A DNA stretch of 64,000 nt from Cocos nucifera (Eukaryota; Streptophyta; Magnoliopsida; Arecales; Arecaceae). The notes under the pieces are model-generated. The model did not search any database and was not told the origin of the DNA. It was given only the letters and a program-made list of their open reading frames with translations. Below, piece by piece: positions 1-12,139 of this stretch. The stretch covers positions 62,001-126,000 of the forward strand of contig QRFJ01005997.1 of NCBI GenBank assembly GCA_006176705.1, read 5' to 3'. The first letter of the stretch is position 1; every line of letters starts with the position of its first letter. The translations under genes and the position numbers were made by a program.

Positions 1-2333
1 GAATCACTAACAAAGAAGTTTTAAGGTATTATCATATAACATCCTTGATAAGCAACTCCTTATTCTTTTTGCTTATTTAGCCTATTAAGGTTAAGAAAAG
101 TAAGATAATTCTTCTTCCTATGATCCTGCTTCTTATATTAGAAGGACTCTACCTAATTTGGGTTATTCTTAGACTTATTATTTTGACTGGGCCAACGAGC
201 CCTAGCACGAACCCTTTCATGCTATTGAACCGAATTCAACTTTCGATACTGATTATCAAAGTTGGATTCCATAAGTATATCATTATCTGACAGTGGTCGG
301 AGCAATTAGGGTTTAGCCTTAATTTGAAGAAAAGAGAATAATAACCTAATGTATAAAATTATTTTAAGCCTAGAGACTTGGACTTTAGTCTAAAGGTTCT
401 CCTACTATTTTATACAAATTGGTAGCCTCTACCTTCAATTCGAAAAATTATTTTAATTTTTTACTAGGTACTAGAATCCATATAGACTTCACACAAGCCC
501 GACTTTGGCTGGTCAACCCATGTGCACCTATGGATAGATTTTCTAATCAATTATTTTTTAAATAACTTTTAGTAATTTAATTTTATTCCAAAAATCTAAT
601 CAGTAGGCTTTGACCTTCGCTGAAAAGATTCGATTAGGTCTAATCATTAACATGACCATACTTAGTGCATCTAACCAACGAATGATTAAGCCCAACTTTG
701 ATTGGTCAACCTAACCACCATTAGAGAGACACATCCAAATCATCATAATTCCAATATCTTGATGAACATCAAGTGTAAGGCACCTCCAATGACTTTCCAG
801 ACTATTGGATCTATTATCAAATATCTTAATGGGAACTTTATCATTTTAAGGATCTAATAATTTTAGAGGATTTAAATTATTAGTGACTTGAGGATAGAGA
901 AGACATGGACTAAATTACTTCCATTGATTTCACCAAGTCAAATCTTTCCATTGACTTCTCAAGTCATTGATGAGGACAAGGATAAATTTTGATCCATGGA
1001 CACCTAGATCAGTCTCACTGAATAAAATCAATCTCACTAATTTCTAATGTAACATGGGTTAGCATGAATCAATAAGCAACCTAATCAAAAGCTGATCAAC
1101 CACATTAGCCAAGTGAGATCGATGGGAGGGTCTGACAAAACTTGCCTTAGGCACCATCAGAAATGACTAGGTAAGTGGGCCATTAATTAAAGACCCTCGA
1201 TCTAAAATGCCAGAGTTACCTTAGACACCAATTGGTTTATCAATTTTGATTTGGTCTACCTAAAGATTCGGGCTTGACCACTGAGCCACGATCATGTCTA
1301 TTTGTTGGATGTATGGACTTTGATCAACTATAACTATTAAATTGCTCTATAGAAAATAAATGATTTAATCCTAATTAACTATTAATTATATCTAATCAAT
1401 TTCTTAACTTAGTCTATATTTAATCTAATCTTAGGTCTAACTCAGTTAATGACCTGATCAAGCTAATCCATTACCCTTTAACCCATATTTTATGAAATTA
1501 TCTTAGGATCTTCAAATCACAAACCTAGATCCTAAACAATCACTTAATTCTTAATTAAGTTCAAGGATTATGGGTTAGGATCTGGAAGCTCAAAACTATT
1601 TTCTGATTTCATCATTTGAAATATTTTTAAGTTTGTAAATAATTTACATTGAATCATATTTAGTTCATGGTTTTAGATTTGATTTGTTTCCATATTTAGA
1701 TCATGCCATAGGATTTTGAATCTAGAATTTTATAGAAAATAAATTTTTAATTTAAATTTTATAAAGTAAATATATTATATATATTAATTATAGATTCAAA
1801 AATAAAGCTACATATCAAGCATATGTATAAAAGGAACTAGATCAAAATATGAAACACATATTATTCAGATCTTATCTAAATAATCAAAATCAAATCATAA
1901 ACCAATTAATATTATATTTAAAATCTAAAAATAAATTATAAATTATTTTAGATCTTAACTAATATAATTTTGATTTAGAAAGCACATACTAGGACAACCT
2001 CTCTACTGTAAAAGATAAACCTTACAGCAGAACAACTTTATAATTAGTATGTTCAACCCTACATTATTTAGATCTAATCTAAATAATCAATAATAGATCA
2101 AATATATATTTAATTTTTAGATTTAAAATTAAAAAATAAATCATAAAATATTTTAGATTTTATCTAACTTATTCATGATTCATATTTATAGATCAGCACA
2201 TCTAGGATAACCCTTTAATTGTAAGGATATAATCTTACAACAGGACAATCTTATGATCAGTATGTACGATCTTTAATTTTTATTTTTAGATTTATTTTAA
2301 ATTATGCATGATTATATCATAAAAAAATCTAGA
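1..2333 (-). other. Leader (5' untranslated region) of copia element Z
   Basis: A very A+T-rich stretch with no credible open reading frame. It lies downstream of the primer-binding site of Z on the minus strand. Positions 1000-1330 match, in reverse orientation, phrases of the leader of element A about 7280-7480, which makes it a retrotransposon leader and not a gene. It carries two stem-loops (1985-2051 and 2219-2240) described in the findings. No gag start is visible before the window edge. Confidence 0.5.
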
Positions 2334-2345
2334 GCTCTGATACCA
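2334..2345 (-). promoter_or_regulatory. Primer-binding site of element Z
   Basis: The minus-strand sequence TGGTATCAGAGC is the usual copia primer-binding site, complementary to the 3' end of initiator tRNA-Met. It lies one base from the inner end of the LTR that begins at 2347. Confidence 0.8.
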
Positions 2346-2346
2346 C

Positions 2347-3997
2347 TGTTGAAAAATCATCTAGGGTTTCGTGCATATATTTTAATTTTTTTTCAAAATC
2401 AAATGCAGTGGAAGACATTGATTAAACTATTCAACCTAATTATGTATGTGATCTAATCACTAAATTCTATATTTAGGATCTATGACATATCATTATGCAA
2501 ATATAAATCTAAAAAATAAAATAGTGATTGATATTGATCACATCAATATCTTATATCTAGAACTATTCTAGAAATCCTAGATCTTATCTAGGTCAAAAAA
2601 GAGATCAGATCTCTTACCTTGTGCAAGTTGAGAACATCATAATTAAAATTTAACATTATTCTTTATTGCTTGGAGCTACACAACATGTCCGACCTCTACA
2701 AATAGTTCACACGAGATCGCTACACAGATTGGAGGTTCGTCGAATAAAGATCCGCTTGAAATGCTAGCTTCTTATGGATCCCTCCTAATGGTTGATCTGT
2801 AAAGATTTCTTCTAATCTCTTTGACCCTCTAAAAGATGAAGAATAAGAGAAGGATTGAGGGAGAAATCTAACTCTTGGATCTTCCCAAAAGTAAAAAGAA
2901 AAGGATTAAGAAAAAGCCCTAAGAGAAGACACATCTTCTCTTTCAGGATATCAACCATTGATGTCCTAAATACATCTCAATGTCAGGACAAGAAGAGATC
3001 TTCTCCTTTAGAATTTTTCTATGCCCTCTCTTTTTTCCTCTCTAATTTTTCCTATGAAAAAATCTTGCAAAACATGGACAAGAAAAAATTCTCAAAGAGA
3101 ACCTAAGAAAAGATCTTCTTCTCTTCTCCTTGTCTCAAGAGGACATGATCCATATCATGTCCAAAATAAGCCCTTAATGCCCAACTCCTTGGATGCCAAC
3201 TTCCCATGGCCCTCACCCTCTCTTTCTCTAATTTTTATGTGCCCAAAATTAGGTTTCTCATGCCACATATCATTTAAAAAGGAGGCGCCCAATAATTTAG
3301 AAAGACTATGTCAAATCCCTACCTTTTAGGGATTTAAACAGGGAGTTTGGGGGGCATCCAACTCTTGGATGCCACCCCATAAATATTTGGCATGTGAAAA
3401 TAGAAACTCATGCACAAAAAAAGAAAAAGGGATGACCAAAAAAAATTCTTGGCATGGGAAATATGGCGCAAAGGGAGAAGAGGAGTTTTGGAATTCAAGG
3501 ACTCTATCCAAGGCATAACCACTTACCTAATTTGACCAATTCAAATTAAATTCTCAAACAACCAAGTGTGGGGTGTGGAACACCTTTTTTAGGCATGGGG
3601 AAAACCCACGTAGACTTCTGGAATAAAACCAAAAAGGGGTGTAGGATCTTTCTTAGTGGCGCAAGGGAAGAAGAGAGAAGTCCTAGTCTAACTAGGACTC
3701 TCCAATTTAGACTAGGTCAAACCTAATTTAAATCTTATTTAAACTAGAATAAATACAACCTAATTAAGGGTGATCCTAGTCTAACTAGAAGCCTAATTAA
3801 ATTAGATTAAATCATATTTAAATCTAATTTAAATCCTAAATCAATTAGGAATTAGGTGCATTCAAGTCCTAGTCTAATAAGAAATTATTTTTTTCTTGTA
3901 ATTAGCTTATCTCATAAACCAATTGGCTTTAATCCAATTAAGTTCAAACCAATTTTAATTGAATTTAATTTAATTAGACTCAATCCTAGCCTAATTA
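2347..3997 (-). repeat. Element Z 5' LTR, inner part
   Basis: This is the primer-binding-site-proximal part of the Z LTR. On the plus strand it starts with TG at 2347, immediately after the primer-binding site. It holds no real gene; the short reading frames at 2855-3522 are chance frames in LTR sequence. It stops at 3997, where element A enters, and resumes at 14384. Confidence 0.6.
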
Positions 3998-6289
3998 TGT
4001 TAGATATATATGCCCTAGAAGCCAGAATTGGCTGACAATTATTATATACTTCTAAGGGCAAAATTATAATTTTGACTATAAATAATAAAATAGGTTATTT
4101 TCTATCACACTATGTATTTAGTGTCTATGATACATTCCTTAAGTTAATGGCAATGATAGTTCTTATTTTCAAGAGTTGAAAATTTAAGACATGCATTTTT
4201 ATTATTAACTCATAAAATGCTCCTGACCGTAGGATCATCATGAGGATGGTGATTGATCCAAAAGATTGGTGCACAATCGCTTCTTTATAATAGATGAGTC
4301 TTGAGTATATGATGTAGAGACATCATAGCGAGAGTACAGATACTTGTTAGAGAATGAGGGCACTGAGCATGACCACCTCGAGTAGTCATTAGAAAGTCTA
4401 CCTTCTCGTCGATGACTGACTTGAAGCTGCAGTTATGTGTCTGGTTCTTGGCCTGAGGTGCATCGACAGTTCACCTTGAGGGTGTTATAGTTTGACTACA
4501 CCATGACTTGATCTCCTAGCTATTCGAAACTCTGAGGTGTATGTTCGCTATAGCATGTTCATTGTAGGAATTGGATTGCACTAATAGAGAATCTATCTAC
4601 CTCGATAGATGAAGAGTAGCCCTATCATGATCATTGGAATCAAGTCTATAAGCCCATGGCCATGGTAGAGTGAAATAATAGAAAGAGTTTCTATTAAGGT
4701 TTTCAAATTGGATTTAAAATAAATGATTAATCATATGATGGATATTAGGGTTTGATGAGATTACCTTAACCCTAATCCTGTCGGGGCTCAAGATAGAAGA
4801 ACTTAATCGCATAAGTAACTACATCAAGAGGTTCATTTTTAGTTTTAATGGGTTACCACCATATGCTTTTAGGTATCATTGGTGGATTTTGAGAGCAATT
4901 AGAATGATTTAGATGATCAATCATACTAGTTGTCTGAATCAGAAAAGTTCTGATCCATCAAAAGGTGTTTCGATGATGTCGATGATAGAGATCGCGACAT
5001 ATCTCATTACTATATAGGACTGAATCTAATTGGGTCACACAAACAAGGGTTTTAATCTGGATATCATCAATTGGACTAATCTAGTTCAATTGATTTGAAT
5101 TAGATTCAATTAGGTTTAAGAAAATCATGCTAGCACACGATTGAGCCTAATATTCTTCTTTAATTATCATTAAAGTTGGTCTTGACTGAGCCAAATATAT
5201 TTGGGCTCACTCAGGTACCTTTACTTGATTTGACTGAAGCTTGTCTAGGTCAGAAAAAGATTATCTTAATTTATGAGAAGAATTTGAGACAACACCTGTT
5301 ATTTTCCATCACTTGCTAAATTCTGTTTCGGATATTTGATCAAACGTTGAGCTTTGATACTTAGACATCTGCCCATGTGTCAAGCCATCATTGGAGAGAG
5401 ATCTTGGACCAGTCCACCTACTAAAAAGTAGATGGATAAGTGGTGCATGCCTAGGGAGGCGTGCACCCATGGATAGAGCATCTAGAGTCCTATACAGATA
5501 GGACTCCAACTATTTCGAGGTTTCTACCTAGGTGGCATCAAAGACTTGTCTTTGACCAATCTTGGCACCATTTAAGCATGATTTACAAGGGCTCTCATCT
5601 GATTGGATCAGATGATGTCATCCCACCAATCAGATTTAGATCTGATTGTACAAAAGATCATGATTGGCCGAGATTATGTGGCACTACATGGCATAATAGG
5701 ATCTATAAAAACCCTATCCACGCCAAGATTAAAAAAAGCTTGACCCATTGCCCGCACCACAAGGCTGCCCCTCTTCCTCCTTCATGCCATCTTCAGGTGT
5801 TCTCTCTCCTACCCATGCCTAAGAATTTTTAGGTGCAAGTTTGGTGCGATCCAAGCAAAAGAAAGGCAATAGGAAAAGGAAGAAGGCAGCACTGCTACAA
5901 GAGACAACTCACATCTTCGAAAGGAGTTTTGAAGATCTTCAAAATCAGATCTAGATCTAATTTTTGGAGAGATGATAAAGAAGAAGAAGATCTCTAGATC
6001 CTACCAGAGTGGATATCGGTAGAGGCAAAACACTTACATGGCTAGATCCAGAACCTCAGACAGACATCAGGATCATCATAAGGTAATCAGATTACCCTCA
6101 ACAAGGTAAATTAAATTAGATTTAATTTATTTTTTTAATTTAATTTAATTTAATTTTATTAGATCAATAATATTAGATCTGAAAAGTCTCAGATTTGATC
6201 TAGATTCAAAAATTTTTTTTTTGAAATATCTCTCTTAATCCAATCAGATTTGAACGAATCTGATCCAAAAAATTAGATTTTTTCCTTCA
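3998..6289 (+). repeat. Element A 5' LTR
   Basis: A 2.29 kb LTR, TG...CA, closed by '...ttccttca' just before the primer-binding site. It is repeated at 12140-14383 with many substitutions and a deletion of some tens of bases around 13390-13410, so the insertion is not recent. A TATA box sits at 5704-5710. Confidence 0.9.
5704..5710 (+). promoter_or_regulatory. TATA box of the element A 5' LTR
   Basis: TATAAAA followed by a pyrimidine-rich stretch. The equivalent box occurs in every LTR of the family: 13803 (A 3'), 17217 (B 5', decayed), 25284 (B 3'), 38870 (C 5') and 48781 (C 3'). It should mark the U3/R boundary. Confidence 0.6.
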
Positions 6290-6291
6290 AC

Positions 6292-6303
6292 TGGTATCAA
6301 AGC
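6292..6303 (+). promoter_or_regulatory. Primer-binding site of element A
   Basis: TGGTATCAAAGC, one change from the consensus initiator-tRNA-Met site. It starts two bases after the 5' LTR. Confidence 0.85.
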
Positions 6304-8176
6304 CTGATTGCATTTTTTATTATATCTAATTTTATTTTAATTTTGATCTGATAATTTCATGATTTTAGATATCATATTAGATGTGATTAGATCTAAAATT
6401 AAAAATTAAAAATTAAATAATTTAGATCTAAGTTGTACAAGATGCATGACTAGTTGTAGAATAGAATTATTCTATGTATAGTCTAGCATGATCATAATTT
6501 AATTTGATTAGTTATGATTTTTTTTAGATCTATTTATTTATTATTTTTTAATATTATAAATATTATAATAAGATCTAAAAAATAGAAAATAAAGTTATTT
6601 AATTTTTATTCATATGAGATATGATGAATGCATGTTTAGACTAGTTGTAGAATAGTTCTACATAATTATCTGGAATAGATTTTAATTTGATATGATCAAT
6701 TTAAATTTAATCTTTTAGATGATTATGAGATAATTTAGATCTAAAAACATGCATGATATGATACATAAAAATGTACGCAAAATATATTTATAGTTAGATT
6801 AATTTTTTATATATGAGATATATGATGTAGATCTAACTAGTTTTGTAGTTTTTATATTTCTGATTAAGGCATTTCCCTTGGCCATCCGATCATAAGAACA
6901 AAGTAGGGTTTAAATGCCCTCTCCTCCCATTCAATTGGGTGTTCTTATGATGTGTAGGGATGCTGTGCGTTGGTCCTTAATCGAAAACCTAAAACTTATT
7001 TTCTACAAAATCGTAGATCCTGAAATCCTAGGATTTTATTTACATATTTTGTTTGTGAATCCTAAACTTAATTAAGAATTAAGATTATGAAATATGTTAA
7101 GTCTAAAAATTAAAAATTTTCAGATTTAAGACATATTCATAAAATTGGATTTGGACTTGGGTAGCTCAATTAGGTCCAGCGGTTGATCAAATCGAATCAA
7201 GAGTTGGTTAGATGGGACTAGGAGTGCTTAAATTGACCAGCCTAATAGGATTAAGTTTGGGTCAAGATCGAATCACATAAGTGATCGATCAAGCTAAGAT
7301 CTAATTAGGCTCAGTGGTTAGAGTCTGGATTGTAGGATAACCTAATTGATTCTAGCTTAATAATTTGATGTCTAAGGTAAGTCTAACAGATACGACCGAC
7401 TAATTTTTAATTAAGAGCTACTCAACTCGAATGCATTCTTGTTGAATTAATGGCATATCCCTTCCACCGATCTCACTTACCTGGCCATATTTGTCGATCC
7501 AATCCTGATCTAAGGTGGTTAACAATCCAAGCTTACCCATGCCACTAGGTTAGTCATAATTATTATGGCTATTGTAAGTCATGTTTAAAGAGATCTAAAT
7601 CAAATCTCCCAAAGAAAAGATTAAGTCTAAGGTCTTCCACCATTGTAGATATGTGGGCCCTTTTCAGGGTTGATTGTTCTCGACTGGTCACAATGGTTCA
7701 GTTGCATCGAAAAGATGCAACCATGTCTATTAGGCATTGGATGCTATGGACTAGATGATAAATTAGGCTCAATAATCTGGATATAATGAGAGACCCAATT
7801 AGGAATCCAACCTGTGCAAATGGTGGGTCTGACTTAACTAAGAAGTGGATCAATATTTTGGGCATGGTGAGATTCATGAATTAGAGATCAAGTTTGGATG
7901 CACCATGATTAGAGAATCATTAGACAAGAGTTGTCCACTCATTGGCTAACCCATCACCAATAATTGTTAGGTGAGGTGATGAGTCAGTTGGTGGGACTGC
8001 ACCATCCATTAGAAATCTATAATCCTAAAGATTTTCGCATCTCTGCAGAGAGAGTGTAGGGATCCAAAAAAATAGTAGAAGTTAATTTATTTAAAAATTA
8101 AATTTTTAAATAAATTGATCAAGTCTTAATTACAATATCTAACTAGAAACTTTGAATCTCTATAGAAAAAATCAAA
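6304..8176 (+). other. Leader of element A
   Basis: A 1.87 kb non-coding leader between the primer-binding site and gag, without a credible reading frame. It contains stem-loops at 6448-6483, 6647-6661 and 6889-6951. All three are kept in elements B and C at matching places. Translation of Gag would need internal initiation or leader splicing; the sequence alone does not show which. Confidence 0.7.
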
Positions 8177-9054
8177 ATGTCTGCATCCAATCCATTAGCT
8201 CGTATCTTGGACACCCATAGACTGACCGGACCCAATTACAAGGATTGATTCTGAAACTTTAAAATCATTTTGGGTTTTGAGAAGTTAACTCATGTATTGG
8301 ATTAAGATCCTCCCATCTTACCAGCTCGTCCATTCGCTGAATAGAGAGCATCTCTTGATAAGTGGATGGATGAAGATAATAAGGCCAGATACTACATGTT
8401 AGGCTCGATGTTTGATGAGCTTCAGCACCAACATGAAGATATCAAGACTGTCCATCAAATGTTGGCTCACCTACAAGAGATGTTTGGTGAACAGAGTCAT
8501 GCAGCCAAATATCAGATCACTAAATGACTATTCAAGGCTAAAATGCATGATAGGCAGTCAATCCAAGATCATTATCTGATGATGATCAAGGACTTGGAAG
8601 AGCTTGAGAAGCTCGGAGTGAAGTTGGACTAGATCTATAGAATGATACAATTCTGTAATCCTTATCTGATGCATATGGGCAGTTCATCATGAACTACTAT
8701 ATGCATAAACTTTAAAATACTCTGGCTGAACTTATGAACATACTGGTTACTGCTGAGCTTTTAATGAAAGATTCTAAAGGCTCAATATTTGCTATGAAAT
8801 GGACTTCTTCCAAGAGAAAGTCTTTTAAAAAGAAGAAGAAGTCTGTGAAAAGGCAGAAGATGGAAAGAGGAAAGAAAAAGAAGGCAGAGCTGAAGAAGAA
8901 ATCCGCTGATAAAGAAAAATATTTTCATTGCAACATAGATAGCCACTGAAAGCAAAACTGCCCTACATACTTGGCCACCCTAAAGAATAAGAAGGAGGCA
9001 AGTCATTCTGAAGGTATGCTCATTATTGAATCTAACCTTATGGTTTCTTCTACA
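8177..9054 (+). pseudogene. gag: Element A gag, broken
   Basis: A copia Gag (UBN2-like nucleocapsid precursor) that would form the virus-like particle. It starts at ATG 8177 in the context MSASNPLARILDTHR. Stops interrupt it at 8638-8640 and 8713-8715 among others, and there is a one-base deletion near 8628. A Lys/Glu-rich basic tail (8800-8910) leads to a zinc knuckle at 8920-8963. The first knuckle Cys is Tyr (8920-8922), and the Trp after the His is a TGA stop (8947-8949). It cannot make a full Gag. The same defects recur in B and partly in C. Confidence 0.85.
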
Positions 9055-12000
9055 TCTAGTTGGGTGCTTGACTCTGGTTCTAGTGCTCATTTGTGCACTT
9101 TCATGCAAGATCTTGAGGATAGCAGGAGGCTGAGGGATGGTGAGATGATCCTATGTATTGAAAATGGAGCAACGATTGCTACTATGGTCATGAAAATCTA
9201 CCCTCTTCAACTATCATCTAATTTAGATTTAGTGCTTAAGGATTGTTATTATGTGCCTGCAACAAGCAGGAATTTGATTTTTGTTTCATGTTTAGCACTA
9301 GAAGGCTATGTAATTAGTTTTCTTAAGGACCATTGTAATATTCTGTATGAAAAAAATAAAATTGCAAGTGATTTTCTTATTAATGGTCTTTACCAGTTAC
9401 ATATTGATGTATCTATTTTTAATATCGAGCAAAATATGAATGCCATAAAATCAAAATGACCCAGGAATAGTCCAAATGATAGGTATCTATAGCACCTTAG
9501 ACTAGGTCATATAGCAGAAGATAGGAATAAAAAATTAAAGAAAATTGGGCTATTAAGTTCATTGACTTCTGAGTCATATTTAATTTATGAATCATGTCTT
9601 CATGGCAAAATGACTAAACTTTCTTTTATGGGACATAGGGAAAGGACAATGGATTTACTTGCCCTAGTACATACTGATGTATGCAGCCCATTTAATGTGC
9701 TGGCTAGAGATAATTTTGTCTACTTCATAACCTTCACCGATGATTTATCTCGATATGAATATGTATATCTTATGAGACACAAGTCTGAAGTCTTTGAAAA
9801 ATTTAAAGAATTCAGACATGAAGTAGAAAAGCAAACTAAAAATTCATTAAAATTCTTTGATCAGATCGAAGAGATGAATATCTTAGTCGAGAATTCCTAG
9901 ACTATCTCAAGCAGAATGGCATAGTCTCTCAATAGAATCCACCTGAAATACCTCAACTCAATGGGATTTCAGAATGGAGAAACCAGACCCTATTAGATAT
10001 GGTCCGATCCATGATGAGCTTACAAACCTTCTTGATTTTTTTTGGGGACATAGTTTGTTAACTACTATATATTTATTGAATAGGGTTTCTTCTAAAATCA
10101 TTCCTACCACACCATATAAGATATGGCATGGCAAGAAATCAAGTCTGAGTCATCTCAGAATTTGGGATTGTTCGGCTCATGTCAAAAGATAATAAACGGA
10201 TAAGTTAGACTATAGGTCCTTTAGAGCTTGATTTATAGGATATCCTAAAGAGTCATTAGGATATTATTTCTACATTCCAGAAGATTACAATGTGATTGTG
10301 AGTCGACATGCCATCTTTCTTGAAAATAGTTTATTCAAGATGGCAGCATTAGAAAATGGATCAAGCTAGAGGAGAAAGTCTCCCAAGAGCAAAGAGCTAA
10401 GGATCCTTTGGAACCAAATTAGGTTGAGCCAATATAATCACTACCTCCTCTACCTCGAAGATCGAAAAGGATTTTTCATCCTCTTGAGAGGTACTTAAGT
10501 ACTATTTCAGAGAAAGTAGAGAAAATGTTCCTCGTAGGTAATGGAGTTCATGTTGATGATCCCAAAACCTATAATGAAATGATATTAGATATCGACTGTG
10601 AGAAATGGTTAGAGGCAATGAAGTCAGAAATTGACTCGATGCACTCAAACTAGGTCTGAACCTTAGTAGATCCACCAGAAGGTATAGTACCTATTAGGTG
10701 TAAATGGATCTACAAGAGAAAGATTGATGCAGATGAAAATGTAGAGATATTCAAAGCTAGATTAGTGGCAAAAGATTATAGACAGCACGAAGACATTAAC
10801 TATCAGGATACCTTTTCGTCAGTAGCCATGCTTAAATTCATTCGCACATTGCTTGCTATTGTGCCTATTTTAATTATGAAGTATGGCAAATGGATGTGAA
10901 AATGACGTTCTTAAATGGATATCTTAAGAAATATCTATATGGAATAGTCGTTGGGTTTCACATTTAGTGATACTGATCATAAAGTATGCAAGCTACAAAG
11001 GTCCATATATAGACTTAAGCAAGCATCTCGGAGCTGGAATACTCATTTTAATGATGTAATCAAATTATTTGGTTTCATCAAGAACAAGGAGGAACCATGT
11101 ATTTTCAGAAAGGTCAGTGGAAACACTATTATCTTCCTCGTACTATACGTGGATGATATCCTCCTTATTAGGAATGATATTCCCATGTTAACCATAGTTA
11201 AAATATGGTTATCTAAAAAATTCTCCATGAAAGACCTAGGAGAAGCATCCTTCATTCTTGGAATCAAAGTCTATAGAGATAGACCTAATAGGATGTTAGG
11301 TCTTTCACAGAAGATGTATATAGAGGAAGTGTTAAAGAGGTTTAGCATGGAAAACTCCAAGAGAAGATTGGTATCCTTCAGACATGGCATTCATCTCTCC
11401 AAGAAAATATGCCCTAACACACCAAAGGGATTGAACGCATGAGCAAGATCCCTAATGCTTCTGCAATAGGGAGCCTCATGTATGCCATATTATGTACATG
11501 ACCTGATATAGCCCATGCTGCGAGAGATCACAAGCAGATATCAGTCAAATCTAGGAGAAGAACACTGGACTTTTATGAAATATATCCTTAAGTACTTAAG
11601 AAGAACTAAGGATATGTTCTCGATTTTTGGTAATGGAGAACTCAAAGTCTAAGGATATACAGACTCAGATTTTATGTCCGATATAGTTGATCAAAAGTCA
11701 ACATCTGAAAATCTGTTTATGTGTAATGGTGGTGCTGTCAGTTAAAAGAGTTCCAAATAGACAGTAATAGTAGATTTCACCATGGAAGCAGAATATATCG
11801 CTACATCAGAAGCTACGAAGGAGGCATTCTGGTATAAGAAATTCAGCACAGAGATCGGAGTGATGCCATCAGATGTCTTTCCTCTGTACTGCGATAATAA
11901 TGGCACTATAGCCCTTGCTAAGGAGTCAAGGTCTCACCAAAAATTCAAATACATCAAGCGGCGATACCATCTCATCCGCGATTACCTCGAGAAAGGATAG

Positions 12001-12125
12001 TCGAGGTCAAGAGAGTCGACTCCACAGACAATGTGGTAGACCTACTTACAAAGCCATTAGGCTAGCAGAAGATCGAAACCCACCTTAAGAAGATGAGACT
12101 TAGATTTGTAGCCAATTGGCTATAG
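9055..12125 (+). pseudogene. pol: Element A pol, broken (PR-INT-RT-RNase H)
   Basis: The domain order is that of copia. The aspartic protease carries DSGSSAH near 9070. A GAG-pre-integrase region follows at about 9480-9630, and an integrase at 9640-10200 with HTDV and TDDLSRY. The reverse transcriptase runs about 10540-11400 with YVDDILL near 11145, and RNase H runs about 11780-12125 with an AEYIA motif and CDNNG. The frame ends with W-L-stop at 12123-12125. Numerous stops (for example 10190-10192 and 11758-11760) and frameshifts break it into reading frames of at most about 160 residues. It is an inactive relic. Confidence 0.9.
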
Positions 12126-12139
12126 GTCAAGTAGAAGTT
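12126..12139 (+). promoter_or_regulatory. Polypurine tract of element A (decayed)
   Basis: A purine-rich run directly before the 3' LTR, corresponding to the better preserved 'gacaagtgggagat' of element C. Pyrimidine substitutions have eroded it. Confidence 0.6.
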
